From Granulibacter bethesdensis CGDNIH1 (lineage in GTDB: Bacteria; Pseudomonadota; Alphaproteobacteria; Acetobacterales; Acetobacteraceae), in contig NC_008343.2 in the NCBI RefSeq assembly GCF_000014285.2, positions 2,218,501 through 2,282,500 on the forward strand: a stretch of DNA of 64,000 nucleotides, given 5' to 3'. The translations under genes were made by a program, and so were the position numbers. Under the pieces are notes generated by a model. It did no database searches. It was not told where the DNA came from and worked only from the letters and a program-made list of their open reading frames with translations. Below are positions 26,694 through 37,700 of the stretch, in pieces; position 1 is the stretch's first letter, and the number at the start of each line of letters is the position of its first letter.

Positions 26694-27386
26694 TCAGACG
26701 ATGCGATTGCGCAGGGGGATCAGGCCAGACACCGATGCATTCAGGACATCCCCGCGCGACAGGGCGGAAACCCCATCCGGTGTACCAGTCATGATCAGAT
26801 CACCAGCTGCAAGGGTGACCAGACGCGACAGGGCCGAGATGATTTCACTGACTGACCAGATCATGTCGCTCAGCCGCCCGCGCTGACGCTCGGTGCCATT
26901 GACCGTCAGCACGATATCCCCATCCGACTCTCCATTGGGCAACCCGCCCCCCACCACCGGCGTGATCGGTCCGATGGGGGCGGAGTGGTCGAACCCCTTC
27001 GCCATATCCCACGGACGCCCCGCATCACGCGCCGCGAACTGGAGATCGCGCCGCGTCAGATCCAGCCCGACCGCATAGCCGAACACATGGGACAGTGCAG
27101 CCTCGACCGGAATATCGCGTCCGCCGGAATGCAGCGCCACGACCAGCTCAACCTCATGATGCAGCAAGGCGGTCGCAGGAGGATAAGGAATATCCGCATC
27201 CCCCGGCACCACCGCATCAGCCGGTTTGGAGAAGAAAAATGGCGGCTCGCGCGCCGGATCACTCCCCATTTCACGCGCATGAGCAGCATAGTTCCTGCCG
27301 ACACAAAATACTCTTCGGACGGGAAAACCCCTTCCATCCGTCACGGGCACAATCACGGGAGTCGGGGGAGGAAAAACGCTCTGCAT
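26694..27386 (-). CDS. Fumarylacetoacetate hydrolase family protein
   Basis: A 230-residue FAH-fold enzyme. CVGRNYAAHAREMG near residue 30, the metal-binding LLHHEVELVVAL region near 74 and the C-terminal DLIMTGTPDGVS motif are intact. Short single-domain members act as fumarylpyruvate or acylpyruvate hydrolases or oxaloacetate decarboxylases; the substrate cannot be assigned here. It sits between a C26-type hydrolase and xthA on the minus strand. Confidence 0.88.
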   Translation of the reverse strand: MQSVFPPPTPVIVPVTDGRGFPVRRVFCVGRNYAAHAREMGSDPAREPPFFFSKPADAVVPGDADIPYPPATALLHHEVELVVALHSGGRDIPVEAALSHVFGYAVGLDLTRRDLQFAARDAGRPWDMAKGFDHSAPIGPITPVVGGGLPNGESDGDIVLTVNGTERQRGRLSDMIWSVSEIISALSRLVTLAAGDLIMTGTPDGVSALSRGDVLNASVSGLIPLRNRIV

Positions 27387-27469
27387 TCATCCTGCTTATC
27401 AAAACCCGCCAGAAACACCAGCGCTGTTCCCGGCACACTCCCCGCATGCAGGCCCCATGCAGACGGATT

Positions 27470-28270
27470 TTATTCAGCCGCGCTGGCTAGTCCATCCGAA
27501 CGGCCGGCTGCCTTGCCGGTGATCCCCCGATGGCGAGCCTCCACCGCCGCACCAAAATCCTCGAAAATACGATGCGACAATGGATCGGTCAGATAATCGA
27601 ATTCAGGATGCCACTGCACGCCCACCACAAACCCAGTGCAATCCACTGCCCGGACAGCCTCGATCACACCATCAGGCGCATGCGCATCGGCACGCAGAGG
27701 CGGAGCCAGCCGGTCGATGCCCTGATTATGCAGAGAGTTCACAGCAAAAGAGGCCGAGTCAGACAAACGGTGCAGCCAGCCATCGGTCACGGCGGTGACC
27801 ATATGCGCCTTGCCATTGCGCAGGGAGGATTGCGGCACGATCGGAGTGGAATGATCCAGATAACCCGGCATATCCTGCAAAACCTGATGCAGGCTGCCGC
27901 CCAGAGCAACATTCAGTTCCTGAAAGCCGCGGCAGATAGCCAGAATCGGCACGCCGCAGGCCACAGCGGCCCGGATCAATGGCAATGTCACCGCATCACG
28001 CCGCACATCTTCCGGCGTTCCCTCCGCATGCGGCGCACCGCCATATTGACCGGGATGCACGTTGGATCGGCTACCGGTAAAAATAATGCCATCCAGCCGG
28101 CTCAGCAGGGCGGAGAGATCGGCGCGGTCTCCATTCGCCGGGATCAGCACCGGCACAGCCCGGATCACATCATCGGTCACCTGTACATATGTATCCGACG
28201 CAGCATGGTTGGGTGTCGAAAAAGCCCCGAACGGCTTCGTGCAACAGGAAATGCCAATAAGCGGTTTCAT
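27470..28270 (-). CDS. Gamma-glutamyl-gamma-aminobutyrate hydrolase family (peptidase C26)
   Basis: A 266-residue class I glutamine-amidotransferase-like hydrolase of the PuuD group. The nucleophile is in LAICRGFQELN near residue 119, and the His-Glu pair is in VQWHPEFDYL near residue 231. PuuD cleaves gamma-glutamyl-GABA in putrescine breakdown, but related proteins act on other gamma-glutamyl compounds. No other putrescine genes are in view, so the substrate is open. Confidence 0.87.
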   Translation of the reverse strand: MKPLIGISCCTKPFGAFSTPNHAASDTYVQVTDDVIRAVPVLIPANGDRADLSALLSRLDGIIFTGSRSNVHPGQYGGAPHAEGTPEDVRRDAVTLPLIRAAVACGVPILAICRGFQELNVALGGSLHQVLQDMPGYLDHSTPIVPQSSLRNGKAHMVTAVTDGWLHRLSDSASFAVNSLHNQGIDRLAPPLRADAHAPDGVIEAVRAVDCTGFVVGVQWHPEFDYLTDPLSHRIFEDFGAAVEARHRGITGKAAGRSDGLASAAE

Positions 28271-28329
28271 GATCCCTTCACATTTAGGCGATCATTGCGG
28301 CAAAATGAAGGAATACATGCCATGCCGGG

Positions 28330-29382
28330 TCAGCCTGGAACACCGGTGCTGGTCGAATATTCAAAATGTAGTGCCTGATCGGGATGCACGATCGGATGGA
28401 TGGCATGCGCCGCCATCGCGGCTTCGCTGAATCCCTGTAAAATCAGTTTCAGCTTGCCCGGATAGGTGGCCACATCTCCGATAGCGAAAATACCCGGCAC
28501 ATTGGTCTCGCAACGCGACGGATCGATCGTGATATGATGACGTTCCAGCGCCAGCCCCCACTCCGCAATGGGCCCCAGATCCATCGACAGACCGAAGAAA
28601 GGCAGCAGGCAATCAGCCTCCAGACGGCGTATCTCGCCATCCAGCGTCGCAACTTCAACGACGGACAACACCCCCTCTGCACCCTGAAGACCATGCAGTT
28701 GATAAGGGACCACCAGCTCTACCTCCCCCGCTGCCGCAGCTTGCTCCAGTTGCGCAAGCGATTCCGGGGCGGCACGGAATTTGGCGCGCCGGTGCACCAC
28801 GAAAATCCGGGCTGCAATCCCACGTAAGGCCAGTGCCCAGTCCACCGCGCTGTCACCGCCACCCGCAATCACGACGGAGCGCCCCCGAAAATCCTCCCGG
28901 CGACGCACATAATACTGAACGGCACCGGAAGCCTCGAACGCTTCCAGCCCATCCAGCGGCGGACGGTTCGGTCCGAATGCACCCGCGCCGGCCGCGAGCA
29001 CCACGGCACGTGCGCACACCGTATCGCCGGCACTGGTCGTCAGCGTGAAATCGCCCTGTGTTCCGGTCAGTGTCTCCACCCGGCGGGACAGCAGGCGGGG
29101 CATGTCGAAAGGGGCAATCTGCCGTTCCAGCGCCGTGATCAGATCGCCACCGGAAATCGCCGGATGGGCGGGAATGTCATAGATCGGCTTTTCTGGATAC
29201 AGGGCCGCGCACTGGCCACCGACCTCCTGCAACGCGTCGATCAGCACGGCGCGTAACCGCAGCATCCCCAGTTCGAAAGCAGCAAATAATCCGGCTGGCC
29301 CCGCGCCGATAATAGCGACATCGGTGTCGATTATCCGGGGCTGGGTCGAAGAAGCAGGGGGGGCCAGGTCGATCTGTGTCAT
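28330..29382 (-). CDS. Thioredoxin-reductase-like ferredoxin/flavodoxin-NADP+ reductase
   Basis: About 350 residues from the chosen ATG. The FAD-binding GAGPAGLFAAFELG lies near residue 25 and the NADP-binding GGGDSAVDWAL near residue 165. FAIGDVATYPGKLKLI near the C-terminus closes the FAD site. The redox Cys-x2-Cys of thioredoxin reductase is absent, which marks the TrxR-like ferredoxin-NADP+ reductase group. ATG 29394 in frame is an alternative start; longer frames cover divergent tsaE upstream sequence and are unlikely. Confidence 0.9.
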   Translation of the reverse strand: MTQIDLAPPASSTQPRIIDTDVAIIGAGPAGLFAAFELGMLRLRAVLIDALQEVGGQCAALYPEKPIYDIPAHPAISGGDLITALERQIAPFDMPRLLSRRVETLTGTQGDFTLTTSAGDTVCARAVVLAAGAGAFGPNRPPLDGLEAFEASGAVQYYVRRREDFRGRSVVIAGGGDSAVDWALALRGIAARIFVVHRRAKFRAAPESLAQLEQAAAAGEVELVVPYQLHGLQGAEGVLSVVEVATLDGEIRRLEADCLLPFFGLSMDLGPIAEWGLALERHHITIDPSRCETNVPGIFAIGDVATYPGKLKLILQGFSEAAMAAHAIHPIVHPDQALHFEYSTSTGVPG

Positions 29383-29527
29383 GGGCGGGACCATAAGACG
29401 GCCACGAAAATGCGACAATTGCCTATTCCGACTCCCGATGCCCACATTCCCAAAAAGCGCCGCGCCGGTTACATGCGAGGTTGATCCGGGCCTGTTGCAT
29501 TGCTCCGGATGAGGCATAGTAAGACGC

Positions 29528-29995
29528 ATGTCCCTGACCACCTCTTCTTCATCCATGCTGGTGCTGACCGATCAGGAAGCGACGGAGGCTCTGGGCCGCC
29601 AGATCGCCGATACGCTGCATCCCGGTGATGTCATCCTGCTGGAAGGCTCTCTCGGCGCCGGAAAAAGCACGCTGGTCCGTGCCTTGCTGCGCCATATGGC
29701 GGGCGATCCGGCCATGGAAGTGCCAAGCCCCACCTATACGCTGGTGCAAGGCTACGATACGCCACGTGGAGCCGTGGCCCATCTGGATCTATGGCGTCTG
29801 GACGGGCCTGATGCGCTGCATGAACTGGGATGGGACGCCTTGCTGAAAGACATTGTCATCGTCGAATGGCCTGACCGGTTGGAAGATTTGCGTCCGCCGC
29901 AGGCGCTGACCATCCGGCTGGAAACCGTGCCCGACAACGATGGCGCGCGCCATGCCCATCTGTCCGGTTGGCCTGCGGATCGCCTGTCCCGATGA
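29528..29995 (+). CDS. tsaE: TsaE, tRNA threonylcarbamoyladenosine ATPase subunit
   Basis: A 155-residue P-loop protein that supports the TsaBD complex in making t6A37 on tRNA. The Walker A motif GSLGAGKST is near residue 38, SPTYTLVQGY follows near 65, and IVEWPDRLED near 115 is the usual Walker-B-like region. Its TGA overlaps the amgK ATG, starting the tsaE-amgK-murU arrangement common in proteobacteria. Confidence 0.94.
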   Translation: MSLTTSSSSMLVLTDQEATEALGRQIADTLHPGDVILLEGSLGAGKSTLVRALLRHMAGDPAMEVPSPTYTLVQGYDTPRGAVAHLDLWRLDGPDALHELGWDALLKDIVIVEWPDRLEDLRPPQALTIRLETVPDNDGARHAHLSGWPADRLSR

Positions 29996-31050
29996 GTACC
30001 CCATCCGCCGATACAGCGATGCGCGAGGATACCATCACCCGTTTTCTGGCCGAGCATGGCTGTGCGGATTTTCAGCGAACGCCACTGGCCGGGGATGCAA
30101 GCTTCCGCCGCTACTGGCGGCTGCGTGACGAAACAGGCGCTACGCTGGTGCTGATGGATGCGCCACCTCCCCACGAAGCCGTGGAGCCATTTCTGCGCAT
30201 TGCCTCTGCCATGGAAGGTACGGGTCTGTCCGTTCCTCATATCGAGGCCGCCAATGTCGAGGCCGGGCTGGTCCTGCTGGAAGATCTGGGCGATGCGCTC
30301 TATCGTACTCTTCTGGATGACAGCAACGCGGATGCGTTCGGGGAAGCCGCCGCCAGCGCGCTGACCGTGCTGCACCGTATGCCCATGCCACCGGATCCGC
30401 TGCGCTGGGATGGCGCGGCCATGCGGGATGCAACCAGCGACACGTTTCTGGGCTGGTGGTGGCCCGCCACGTTCGGAGAAACGCCTTCCGCCCGCGTCAT
30501 CGCCGCGCTGCATGCGGCTCTGGATGAAACGCTGTCTATTTTGGCCGCCTCTCCTCCCGTTCCGGTGCATCGTGATTTCGAGGGTGGCAACCTGCTCTGG
30601 CTGCCACAACGAGATGGCTTCCGCCGCACCGGCATCATCGATTTTCAGGATCTCGGGGCCGGGCATGGCGCCTATGATCTGGTCTCCCTGACCCAGGATG
30701 CACGCCGGGAGATGCCGGATGGTTTCGCGGAACAGCAGATCGCACGCTATGCCACAGCACTCGGCCTGAGCCTCGGCCCAACCGGTCCGGACTCTCTGCC
30801 CGCAGCCTGTGCGGTCTGCGCGGCGCAACGCCATATGCGGCATGCCGGGCTATGGGTGCGGCTGGCACAACGGGATGGCAAGACTGGTTACCTGACGCAT
30901 GGACCACGCTCCTGGCGTCGGCTGCTGCATGCGCTGACACATCCGGCCAATCAGGCGCTGATGGATTTCTTCAACGATCACGTGCCGGCCTCCCGGCGCG
31001 GTAACCCGGCGCTTTTGTTGCCGGAACAGACAGGCTCTGCCAGGGATTAA
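29992..31050 (+). CDS. amgK: AmgK-like N-acetylmuramate/N-acetylglucosamine anomeric kinase
   Basis: A 352-residue aminoglycoside-phosphotransferase-fold kinase. LAGDASFRRYWRL is the family N-terminal motif, HRDFEGGNLLWL is the catalytic loop (Brenner motif) near residue 190, and IIDFQDLGAGHGAYDL binds metal. In the cell-wall recycling pathway it phosphorylates MurNAc at C1, feeding MurU. The immediately following murU gene makes the assignment strong. The ATG at 29992 gives ATGA coupling with tsaE. Confidence 0.93.
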   Translation: MSTPSADTAMREDTITRFLAEHGCADFQRTPLAGDASFRRYWRLRDETGATLVLMDAPPPHEAVEPFLRIASAMEGTGLSVPHIEAANVEAGLVLLEDLGDALYRTLLDDSNADAFGEAAASALTVLHRMPMPPDPLRWDGAAMRDATSDTFLGWWWPATFGETPSARVIAALHAALDETLSILAASPPVPVHRDFEGGNLLWLPQRDGFRRTGIIDFQDLGAGHGAYDLVSLTQDARREMPDGFAEQQIARYATALGLSLGPTGPDSLPAACAVCAAQRHMRHAGLWVRLAQRDGKTGYLTHGPRSWRRLLHALTHPANQALMDFFNDHVPASRRGNPALLLPEQTGSARD

Positions 31051-31061
31051 AGACCAGAATT

Positions 31062-31808
31062 ATGACGATACGACACGCAATGCTGCTGGCGGCTGGCCTT
31101 GGCACCCGCATGCGCCCCCTGACAGACACCACCGCCAAGCCGCTGGTGCCGCTGGCCGGACGGACCTTGCTGGACCACGCGCTCGATCGCCTGTTCGAGG
31201 CCGGGGTGGAGCATGTGGTGGTCAACACCCACTGGAAAGGCGATCTGGTCGCAGCCCATATCGCTGCCCGTCACGATCCGCGCATCGTGGTCCGGGCCGA
31301 GGAAACCCTGCTCGACACGGGGGGAGCCATCGTCGCCGCACTGAAAGACGGGCTGCTGGATCAGGCCGAGCCGTTCTACGTCGTCAATGGCGATGCGTTC
31401 TGGCTCAACGGCCCCATCCCGATGCTCGACCGGCTGGCTGAAGCCTGGACGCAATGGGGTAGCGCTGACGCGATGGACGCGCTGCTGCTGGTACATCGGA
31501 CATTCCAGATTTCCGCCGAAGTGGGCGCGGGCGATTTCGTACTGGACCCGCTGGGCCATGTCCGCCGCCGTAAGGAAATGGAAATCGTCCCCTATCTGTT
31601 CGCAGGGGTGCAGATCGCATCCGCCCGCCTGTTCGCCGATGCGCCGGAGGGACCATTCAGCACCAACCTGCTGTGGGACCGCGCCATCGAGGCGGAAAGG
31701 CTGCGGGCCATGGTGCATGACGGGCTGTGGTTCCACCTGTCCACTCCGGAAGATCTGGAGGTCGCAGAACAGAAACTCTACGCGGCGGAAACCGGCGAAA
31801 CGCGTTAG
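31062..31808 (+). CDS. murU: MurU, N-acetylmuramate-1-phosphate uridylyltransferase
   Basis: A 248-residue nucleotidyltransferase with the GT-A fold. LLAAGLGTRMRPLTDTTAKP at the N-terminus binds UTP, and VVNGDAFW near residue 110 holds the metal-binding Asp. It makes UDP-MurNAc from AmgK product, bypassing MurA; this salvage route lowers fosfomycin sensitivity in organisms where it was studied. It is 11 bp after amgK. Confidence 0.93.
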   Translation: MTIRHAMLLAAGLGTRMRPLTDTTAKPLVPLAGRTLLDHALDRLFEAGVEHVVVNTHWKGDLVAAHIAARHDPRIVVRAEETLLDTGGAIVAALKDGLLDQAEPFYVVNGDAFWLNGPIPMLDRLAEAWTQWGSADAMDALLLVHRTFQISAEVGAGDFVLDPLGHVRRRKEMEIVPYLFAGVQIASARLFADAPEGPFSTNLLWDRAIEAERLRAMVHDGLWFHLSTPEDLEVAEQKLYAAETGETR

Positions 31809-31816
31809 GCAGCACC

Positions 31817-34747
31817 ATGCGCATCACCTCCATCCCGCCGGACTGGCCGTTTCTCGACACTGTCGCGTCTGCCTGGCTGGGGAAGGGTGAGCAAAGCCCG
31901 CTTGATACGGCTGATGGCATCATCCTGCTGCCGACACGGCGCGCTGCGCGGGCGCTGGCCGATGCGTTTCTGCGTATCTCCAATGGCCGCCCGTTGCTGT
32001 TGCCACGTATCACGGCCCTCGGCGCGCTGGACGAAACACCGCTGGCCCTGCATGGCGCACTGGATCTGCCGCCCGCCGTGGACACGCCCCGTCGTCTGGC
32101 GGAGCTGACACGGCTGATTCTGGCATTACCAGACCCGGCCCTGTCGGCGGATAATGCATGGATGCTGGCCAGAGAACTGGCCAAACTCCTGGACGAAGCC
32201 GCCCGCGCCGGGATTGATCTTGCAACGTCCCTGCCCGATGCGGTCGATCCATCTTTCGCAGCGCACTGGCAGACGACTCTGACCTTTCTTCAGATCGTGA
32301 CCCGTGCCTGGCCGGACTGGCTGGCGGAGGAAGGTCTGACCGATCCGGCAGCGCGGCAGGCCGCCCTGCTGCGGATTCAGGCGACGCACTGGCAGGATCA
32401 TCCGCCTGCGACACGTCTCTGGGCGGCGGGGATTTCCGGCGCGGCCCCGGCCGAAGCGATGCTGCTGAAAACCATCGCCAGACTGAAGCAGGGCCTGGTG
32501 ATCCTGCCCGGCCTCGACATGACCATGCCGGAGGAAGCATGGGGCATGCTGGAGGCCTCTCATCCACAGGCGGGGATGCGCGACCTGCTGGCCATGATGG
32601 ATGCAAGGCGGGATGATGTAGCACCATGGGGATTGACGCCCCCGCCTTCCCGCCCTGCTGATCGCTCCCGTCTGCTGCATCAGGCGCTGCTTCCTGCCGA
32701 AGCCCTGACGCTCTGGCGCGAAACCACGCCGCCTTCCTCCGAATCCGTGTTCCGTCTGGAAGCGGAAGATGAACAGCAGGAGGCCGTCGCCATCGCGCTG
32801 ATCCTGCGGGATGCGCTGGAGACACCGGGACGGAGGGCCGCGCTGATCACGCCGGATCGCGGGCTGGCGGTGAGAGTGTCAACCGAGTTGGCCCGGTTCG
32901 GCGTCATCGCCGATGACAGCGCCGGCGAACCGCTTGCCGAAACACCCCCTGCCCTCTTTCTGCGCCTGCTGGCGGAAACGGTGCGGAGCGGTTTCTCTCC
33001 GGTCTCGTTGCTATCCCTGCTGAAACATCCCATGACAGCGCTGGGCATGGACCGTCTGATGACGCTGCATGCGGCGCGCGGGCTGGAACAGCACGCCCTG
33101 CGCGGCCCGCGTCCTCCGCCGGGCCTGTCCGGGCTGCGTGCGGTCCTCGAAGCCGGAAAAACGGAAGCCGCCGCTCTGATCGACCGGCTGGAACAGGTTC
33201 TGCATCCCCTGATCGACCTCGTAGCACAGGAAAAGCTTGCGCCCCATGACTACCTGCGCGCCTTGCTGACCGCCGGGGAAGCCGTGGCCGCCAGCGATAC
33301 TCACTCCGGCGCCGAGCGTCTGTGGGCGTTGGAGGAAGGGGAGGCGCTGGCCGTCCTGCTGGCGGAGACGCTGCCCGCCCTGACGGTGCTGCCGCCGCAA
33401 CCGCCCGATACGCTGCCGGGCCTGTTCGACGCGGTACTGGAAGGCATTGCCGTCCGCAGCCGCCGTGCCCTGCGCCGCTTCGGCGAGAACGATGCCGAAC
33501 ATCCGCGCCTGTTTATCTGGGGCCTGCTGGAGGCACAGCTTCAACATGTGGATGTGGCTGTGCTGGGTGGTCTGAGCGAGGGGGTATGGCCCCCCGCCAC
33601 GGATCCCGGCCCATGGATGAGCCGCCCGATGCGCAGCCGTGTCGGGCTGCCGAGCGCCGAGCGAATCATCGGTCAGGCGGCCCATGATTTCGTGCAGGCA
33701 GTATGCAGCGCCTCCGTGGCGATCCTGTCCTGCCCCGCCCGGCGGGAAGGTGCGCCTGTCGTCACAGCACGCTGGCTGGCACGGATCGACGCTCTGCTGA
33801 AGGGACATGGGAAACATCTGCCGACCCACCCCGCCACCGCCTGGGCCGGAATACTGGATCAACCGGAACGGCCTGCCCCGGTCAGGCCGCCTCGCCCCTG
33901 CCCACCCCGCAGGTCACGTCCTCGCAGCCTGAGTGTGACGGAAATAGGACGCTGGCTGAGCGATCCTTATCGAGTCTATGCGGAGCGTATCCTGAAATTG
34001 AAACCGCTTGATCCGCTGGAACAGGATACTGATGCCGCCGATTTCGGCATGATCGTGCATGATGGCATGCAGTGTTTTCTGGAAAATGCCGCCCGGCAAT
34101 GGCCCGATGGGGACCTGCCGGCCGCCCTGCGCACGGCATTCCGGGTCGCGCTGGACCGCCACAATCCTCGCCCTGCCCTGCGAAGCTGGTGGCTGCCGCG
34201 TCTCGACCGGATCGCAGCCTGGGTGGCAACCCGGGAGCAGCGGGATACGAAAATCCATACCGAAACCTCCGGCATCTGGCATTTATCGGCTTTCCCGGGC
34301 GGCCCCTTCACGCTGAAAGGCCGGGCCGACCGGATCGAGATCAGGCAGGACGGCAGTATCCGTCTGCTCGATTACAAAACCGGCACGGTTCCCTCTGCAC
34401 CGGCGATTCTGAGCGGAGAGGCTCCGCAACTGCCGCTGGAAGCCGCGATGATGAAGGCGGGGGCCTTCCCGGATGTACCGGCACAATATCCGTCCGAACT
34501 GGTGTACTGGCGGCTCAGTGGCGGCCGTGTCGCCGGCGAGGAAATCATTCTCGGCAGGAAAGCCCCCGCCGCATGGGCCGAAGAACAGGCGCAACTGGCG
34601 GCCGAGAAGCTGCGCGATCTGGTCATGCGCTATGACGATCCGGATTTTCCCTATCTGGCACAACCTTTTGCCCCCGGCCATGCGCCCATGGATGCTTATG
34701 CGCATCTGGCCCGCGTGCCGGAATGGGCGGATGGTGACGAGTCATGA
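31817..34747 (+). CDS. addB: AddB, double-strand break repair helicase-nuclease subunit
   Basis: A 976-residue protein of the alphaproteobacterial AddB type. The inactive helicase-like N-terminal part (LPTRRAARALADAFL near residue 35) precedes a C-terminal RecB-like nuclease domain containing GMIVHDGMQ and the catalytic LLDYKTGT near residue 855. With AddA it resects DNA ends for RecA loading. The ATG at 31817, 8 bp after murU, was chosen over an in-frame start inside murU. Its stop overlaps the addA ATG. Confidence 0.94.
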   Translation: MRITSIPPDWPFLDTVASAWLGKGEQSPLDTADGIILLPTRRAARALADAFLRISNGRPLLLPRITALGALDETPLALHGALDLPPAVDTPRRLAELTRLILALPDPALSADNAWMLARELAKLLDEAARAGIDLATSLPDAVDPSFAAHWQTTLTFLQIVTRAWPDWLAEEGLTDPAARQAALLRIQATHWQDHPPATRLWAAGISGAAPAEAMLLKTIARLKQGLVILPGLDMTMPEEAWGMLEASHPQAGMRDLLAMMDARRDDVAPWGLTPPPSRPADRSRLLHQALLPAEALTLWRETTPPSSESVFRLEAEDEQQEAVAIALILRDALETPGRRAALITPDRGLAVRVSTELARFGVIADDSAGEPLAETPPALFLRLLAETVRSGFSPVSLLSLLKHPMTALGMDRLMTLHAARGLEQHALRGPRPPPGLSGLRAVLEAGKTEAAALIDRLEQVLHPLIDLVAQEKLAPHDYLRALLTAGEAVAASDTHSGAERLWALEEGEALAVLLAETLPALTVLPPQPPDTLPGLFDAVLEGIAVRSRRALRRFGENDAEHPRLFIWGLLEAQLQHVDVAVLGGLSEGVWPPATDPGPWMSRPMRSRVGLPSAERIIGQAAHDFVQAVCSASVAILSCPARREGAPVVTARWLARIDALLKGHGKHLPTHPATAWAGILDQPERPAPVRPPRPCPPRRSRPRSLSVTEIGRWLSDPYRVYAERILKLKPLDPLEQDTDAADFGMIVHDGMQCFLENAARQWPDGDLPAALRTAFRVALDRHNPRPALRSWWLPRLDRIAAWVATREQRDTKIHTETSGIWHLSAFPGGPFTLKGRADRIEIRQDGSIRLLDYKTGTVPSAPAILSGEAPQLPLEAAMMKAGAFPDVPAQYPSELVYWRLSGGRVAGEEIILGRKAPAAWAEEQAQLAAEKLRDLVMRYDDPDFPYLAQPFAPGHAPMDAYAHLARVPEWADGDES

Positions 34748-37700
34748 GCGCCGCGTTTTCTCCCCGCGATGAAGCGGAACGCAATCAGCGCGATGCCTCC
34801 GACCCCATCGTTTCCGCTTTTGTCAGTGCCTCTGCCGGGTCGGGCAAGACCAAGCTGCTGACAGACCGGCTGCTGCGCCTGATGCTCTCCGGCGCCCATC
34901 CGGGGCGGATTCAATGCCTCACCTTCACCAAGGCCGGTGCGGCGGAAATGGCGATCCGTCTGCGGTCAAGACTGGGCGCATGGGTGACGATGAGCGATGC
35001 GGCGCTCGATCAGGCGCTGGCGGCGCTGGCCTTCACGCCGGACGATGCAGCCAGGCTGAGGGCGCGCGCTCTGTTTGCGCAGGTGCTGGATCTGCCCGGC
35101 GGCATGCGGATCGAGACGATCCATGCTTTCTGCCAGTCTCTGCTGCGGCGCTTTCCGCTGGAAGCCGCACTGAGTCCCCACTTCAAAATGATCGAACCGG
35201 CTGAGCAGGAAGTCACCCGCCAGGAAGCGCAGGAGACGATGCTGGCAGCGACGGCGGATCATGCCTCCCTGTCCCTGCTCTCCGGCCAGATCAGCCTTCA
35301 GACATTCGGCATGCTCTCCGCTGGATTGCATATCGAACCGGACCGCCTGAACCGGCTGACCCCATCTCTGGCTGGGCTGGAAGCCGCCCAACGCCGGGCG
35401 CTGGGCGTGCCGGGCAGTCAGGGGGAAGAAGCGTTGCTGGCCACCGCCGTCGAGTGGACCGCCATCGGCAAAGTCCGTGAGGCAGCGCGGGATGCGTTCG
35501 AGAACGGATCAAACACCGTGCGCGAAAGAGCAGGACAGATGCTCGCCTGGCTGTCCCTGTCGCCTGCCGAACGTCAAACACGCTGGGAGGAATGGGCCAG
35601 CCTGTTCCTGACCGCCAAAGGGGAGCCATGCAGCCCGAAAACCCTGTTCAACGAAAACAAGGCCAATCGCGGCACCAGCGCCGATACCTCCCGGGAGACT
35701 CTGGTTGATGAGTCGCATCGGATCGTCTCAATCCGTCAGACCCTGCATGCGATCAGGCTTGCCTCCCTCTCCGCTGCCCTGACCCGGCTGGCGATCCCGG
35801 TGGCCGAGGCCTACGCAAAGGACAAGGCACGGCGCGGGCTGGTTGATTTCTCCGATCTGATCGGGCGCACCAGCGCATTGCTGAGAGAACCCGGCGCTGC
35901 CTGGGTGCTGTACAAGCTGGATGGCGGCATCGACCATCTGCTGCTGGATGAAGTGCAGGATACCGCTCCGGAACAGTGGGAGATTGCCGGAACCCTGACG
36001 GCGGAGTTTTTCGCCGGTCTCGATGATCGCGCCGAACAGGGCAAACCCCGGACTGTCTTTGCGGTGGGCGATCCGAAACAGTCGATCTACTCGTTTCAGG
36101 GGGCCGACCCGCAGGCTTTCCGGCACTGGCGCGGCATCATGGCGCACCGTGTGCAGCAGATCGGCTATGAATGGCGCGACCGTCCCCTGACGGTCTCGTT
36201 CCGCTCCACCGCCCCGGTGCTGGCCTTGACCGATGCGGTATTCGCCGATCCGCTGGCCCGTCAGGGTGTGATCGAACCAGAAGAAACCCTGCGCCACCTG
36301 CCTGACCGCGCCGAGGATGCGGGCACAGTGGAAATCTGGGAGCCAGTGCAGACCCCGGAAACCCCAACCCGCCCCGCATGGCAGCCTGCCGAGGAGTACG
36401 GCACCCACACCACCGCCGCCAGCCTGCTGGCGGGCCGGCTCGCGGACTGGATCGCCAGCCGGATCGGCCAGACACTGCCGAGTGAAAACCGTCCGATCCA
36501 TGCGGGAGATTATCTGATCCTGCTGCGCCGGCGCAAACCTTTCGCCCCTCTGCTGGAACGGGCACTGAAGCTGCGGGGCGTGCCGGTGGCGGGGCTGGAC
36601 CGGCTGCCCCTGACCAGCCAGCCTGCCGTGGCCGATCTGCTGGCCCTGTGCGACACGCTGCTGCTGCCTGATGACGATATGGCGCTGGCCTGTCTGCTCA
36701 CCAGCCCGCTGGGCGGCCTGAGCGACGACTCCCTGATGGAACTGGCGCTGGGCCGTCGGGACACATTGTGGGGTACGCTGAGAAAACGCCGGAAAGAACG
36801 CACGGCGTGGGATCAGGCCGCCAGTTTTCTCGAAGATATGCTCGGGCAGGTGGATTACACCACGCCCCATGCCCTGCTCAGCGCCGCACTGGTGCGGCAT
36901 CGCGGGCGGGCACGCCTGTTCGCGCGTCTGGGCGCGGAAGCCTCCGAGCCGATCGACGAGCTGCTGAATGCCGCGATGCGCTATGCGCAGCTTCATCCAC
37001 CCTCATTACAGGGTTTCGTCCACTGGCTGCGCCGCTCCGCGCCGGAGGTCAAACGCGAAATGTCATCAGGCGGCCAGGCCGTCCGTATCATGACGGTGCA
37101 TGGCTCGAAGGGTCTGGAAGCCCCTATCGTCATCCTGCCCGATACTGTCTCCACCCCCCGTACGGAGAACAGCATTCTCTGGACGGAGGATCCTGAAACC
37201 GGCCTGTCGGTACCGCTGTGGAAACCCAATCAGGATTTTCAGTGCGACAGCTTCGCCGTACTGGAGGCAAAGGAACAGGCTGCCCGACAGGAGGAATACA
37301 ATCGACTTCTCTATGTCGCGCTGACCCGTGCCAGAGACCGGCTGCTGGTGTGCGGCTGGCTGGGGAAGGAAAACAAGCCGCCCCCGGATGAAAGCTGGTA
37401 CGCCGCCATCCGGCGCGGGATGGAACGACTGCCAAACGCCGAAACCGTCGGGACAGATCATGGCGAGGTAATCCGCCTGACCTCCCCGCAACAGCGTGCC
37501 GCACAGCAGGCACGCACCGACATCTCTACCCCCGTTCAAGCCCCACCCGCATGGATGGGGCAGGCTCCGGACTGGCAGCCTGCCCCCCGTCCTGCGGAGC
37601 CTGTGCGCCCCGAGCCGCTCGCACCAAGCCGCCCCGACAATGCCGATCTGGGCCCCGTGCCTGCCGCCGACTCACCGCTGATCGCCGACCGACGCGCACG

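Noticed and set aside
35728-36996. 422-codon frame antisense to addA
   Set aside because: AddA helicase motifs run straight through the region on the plus strand.
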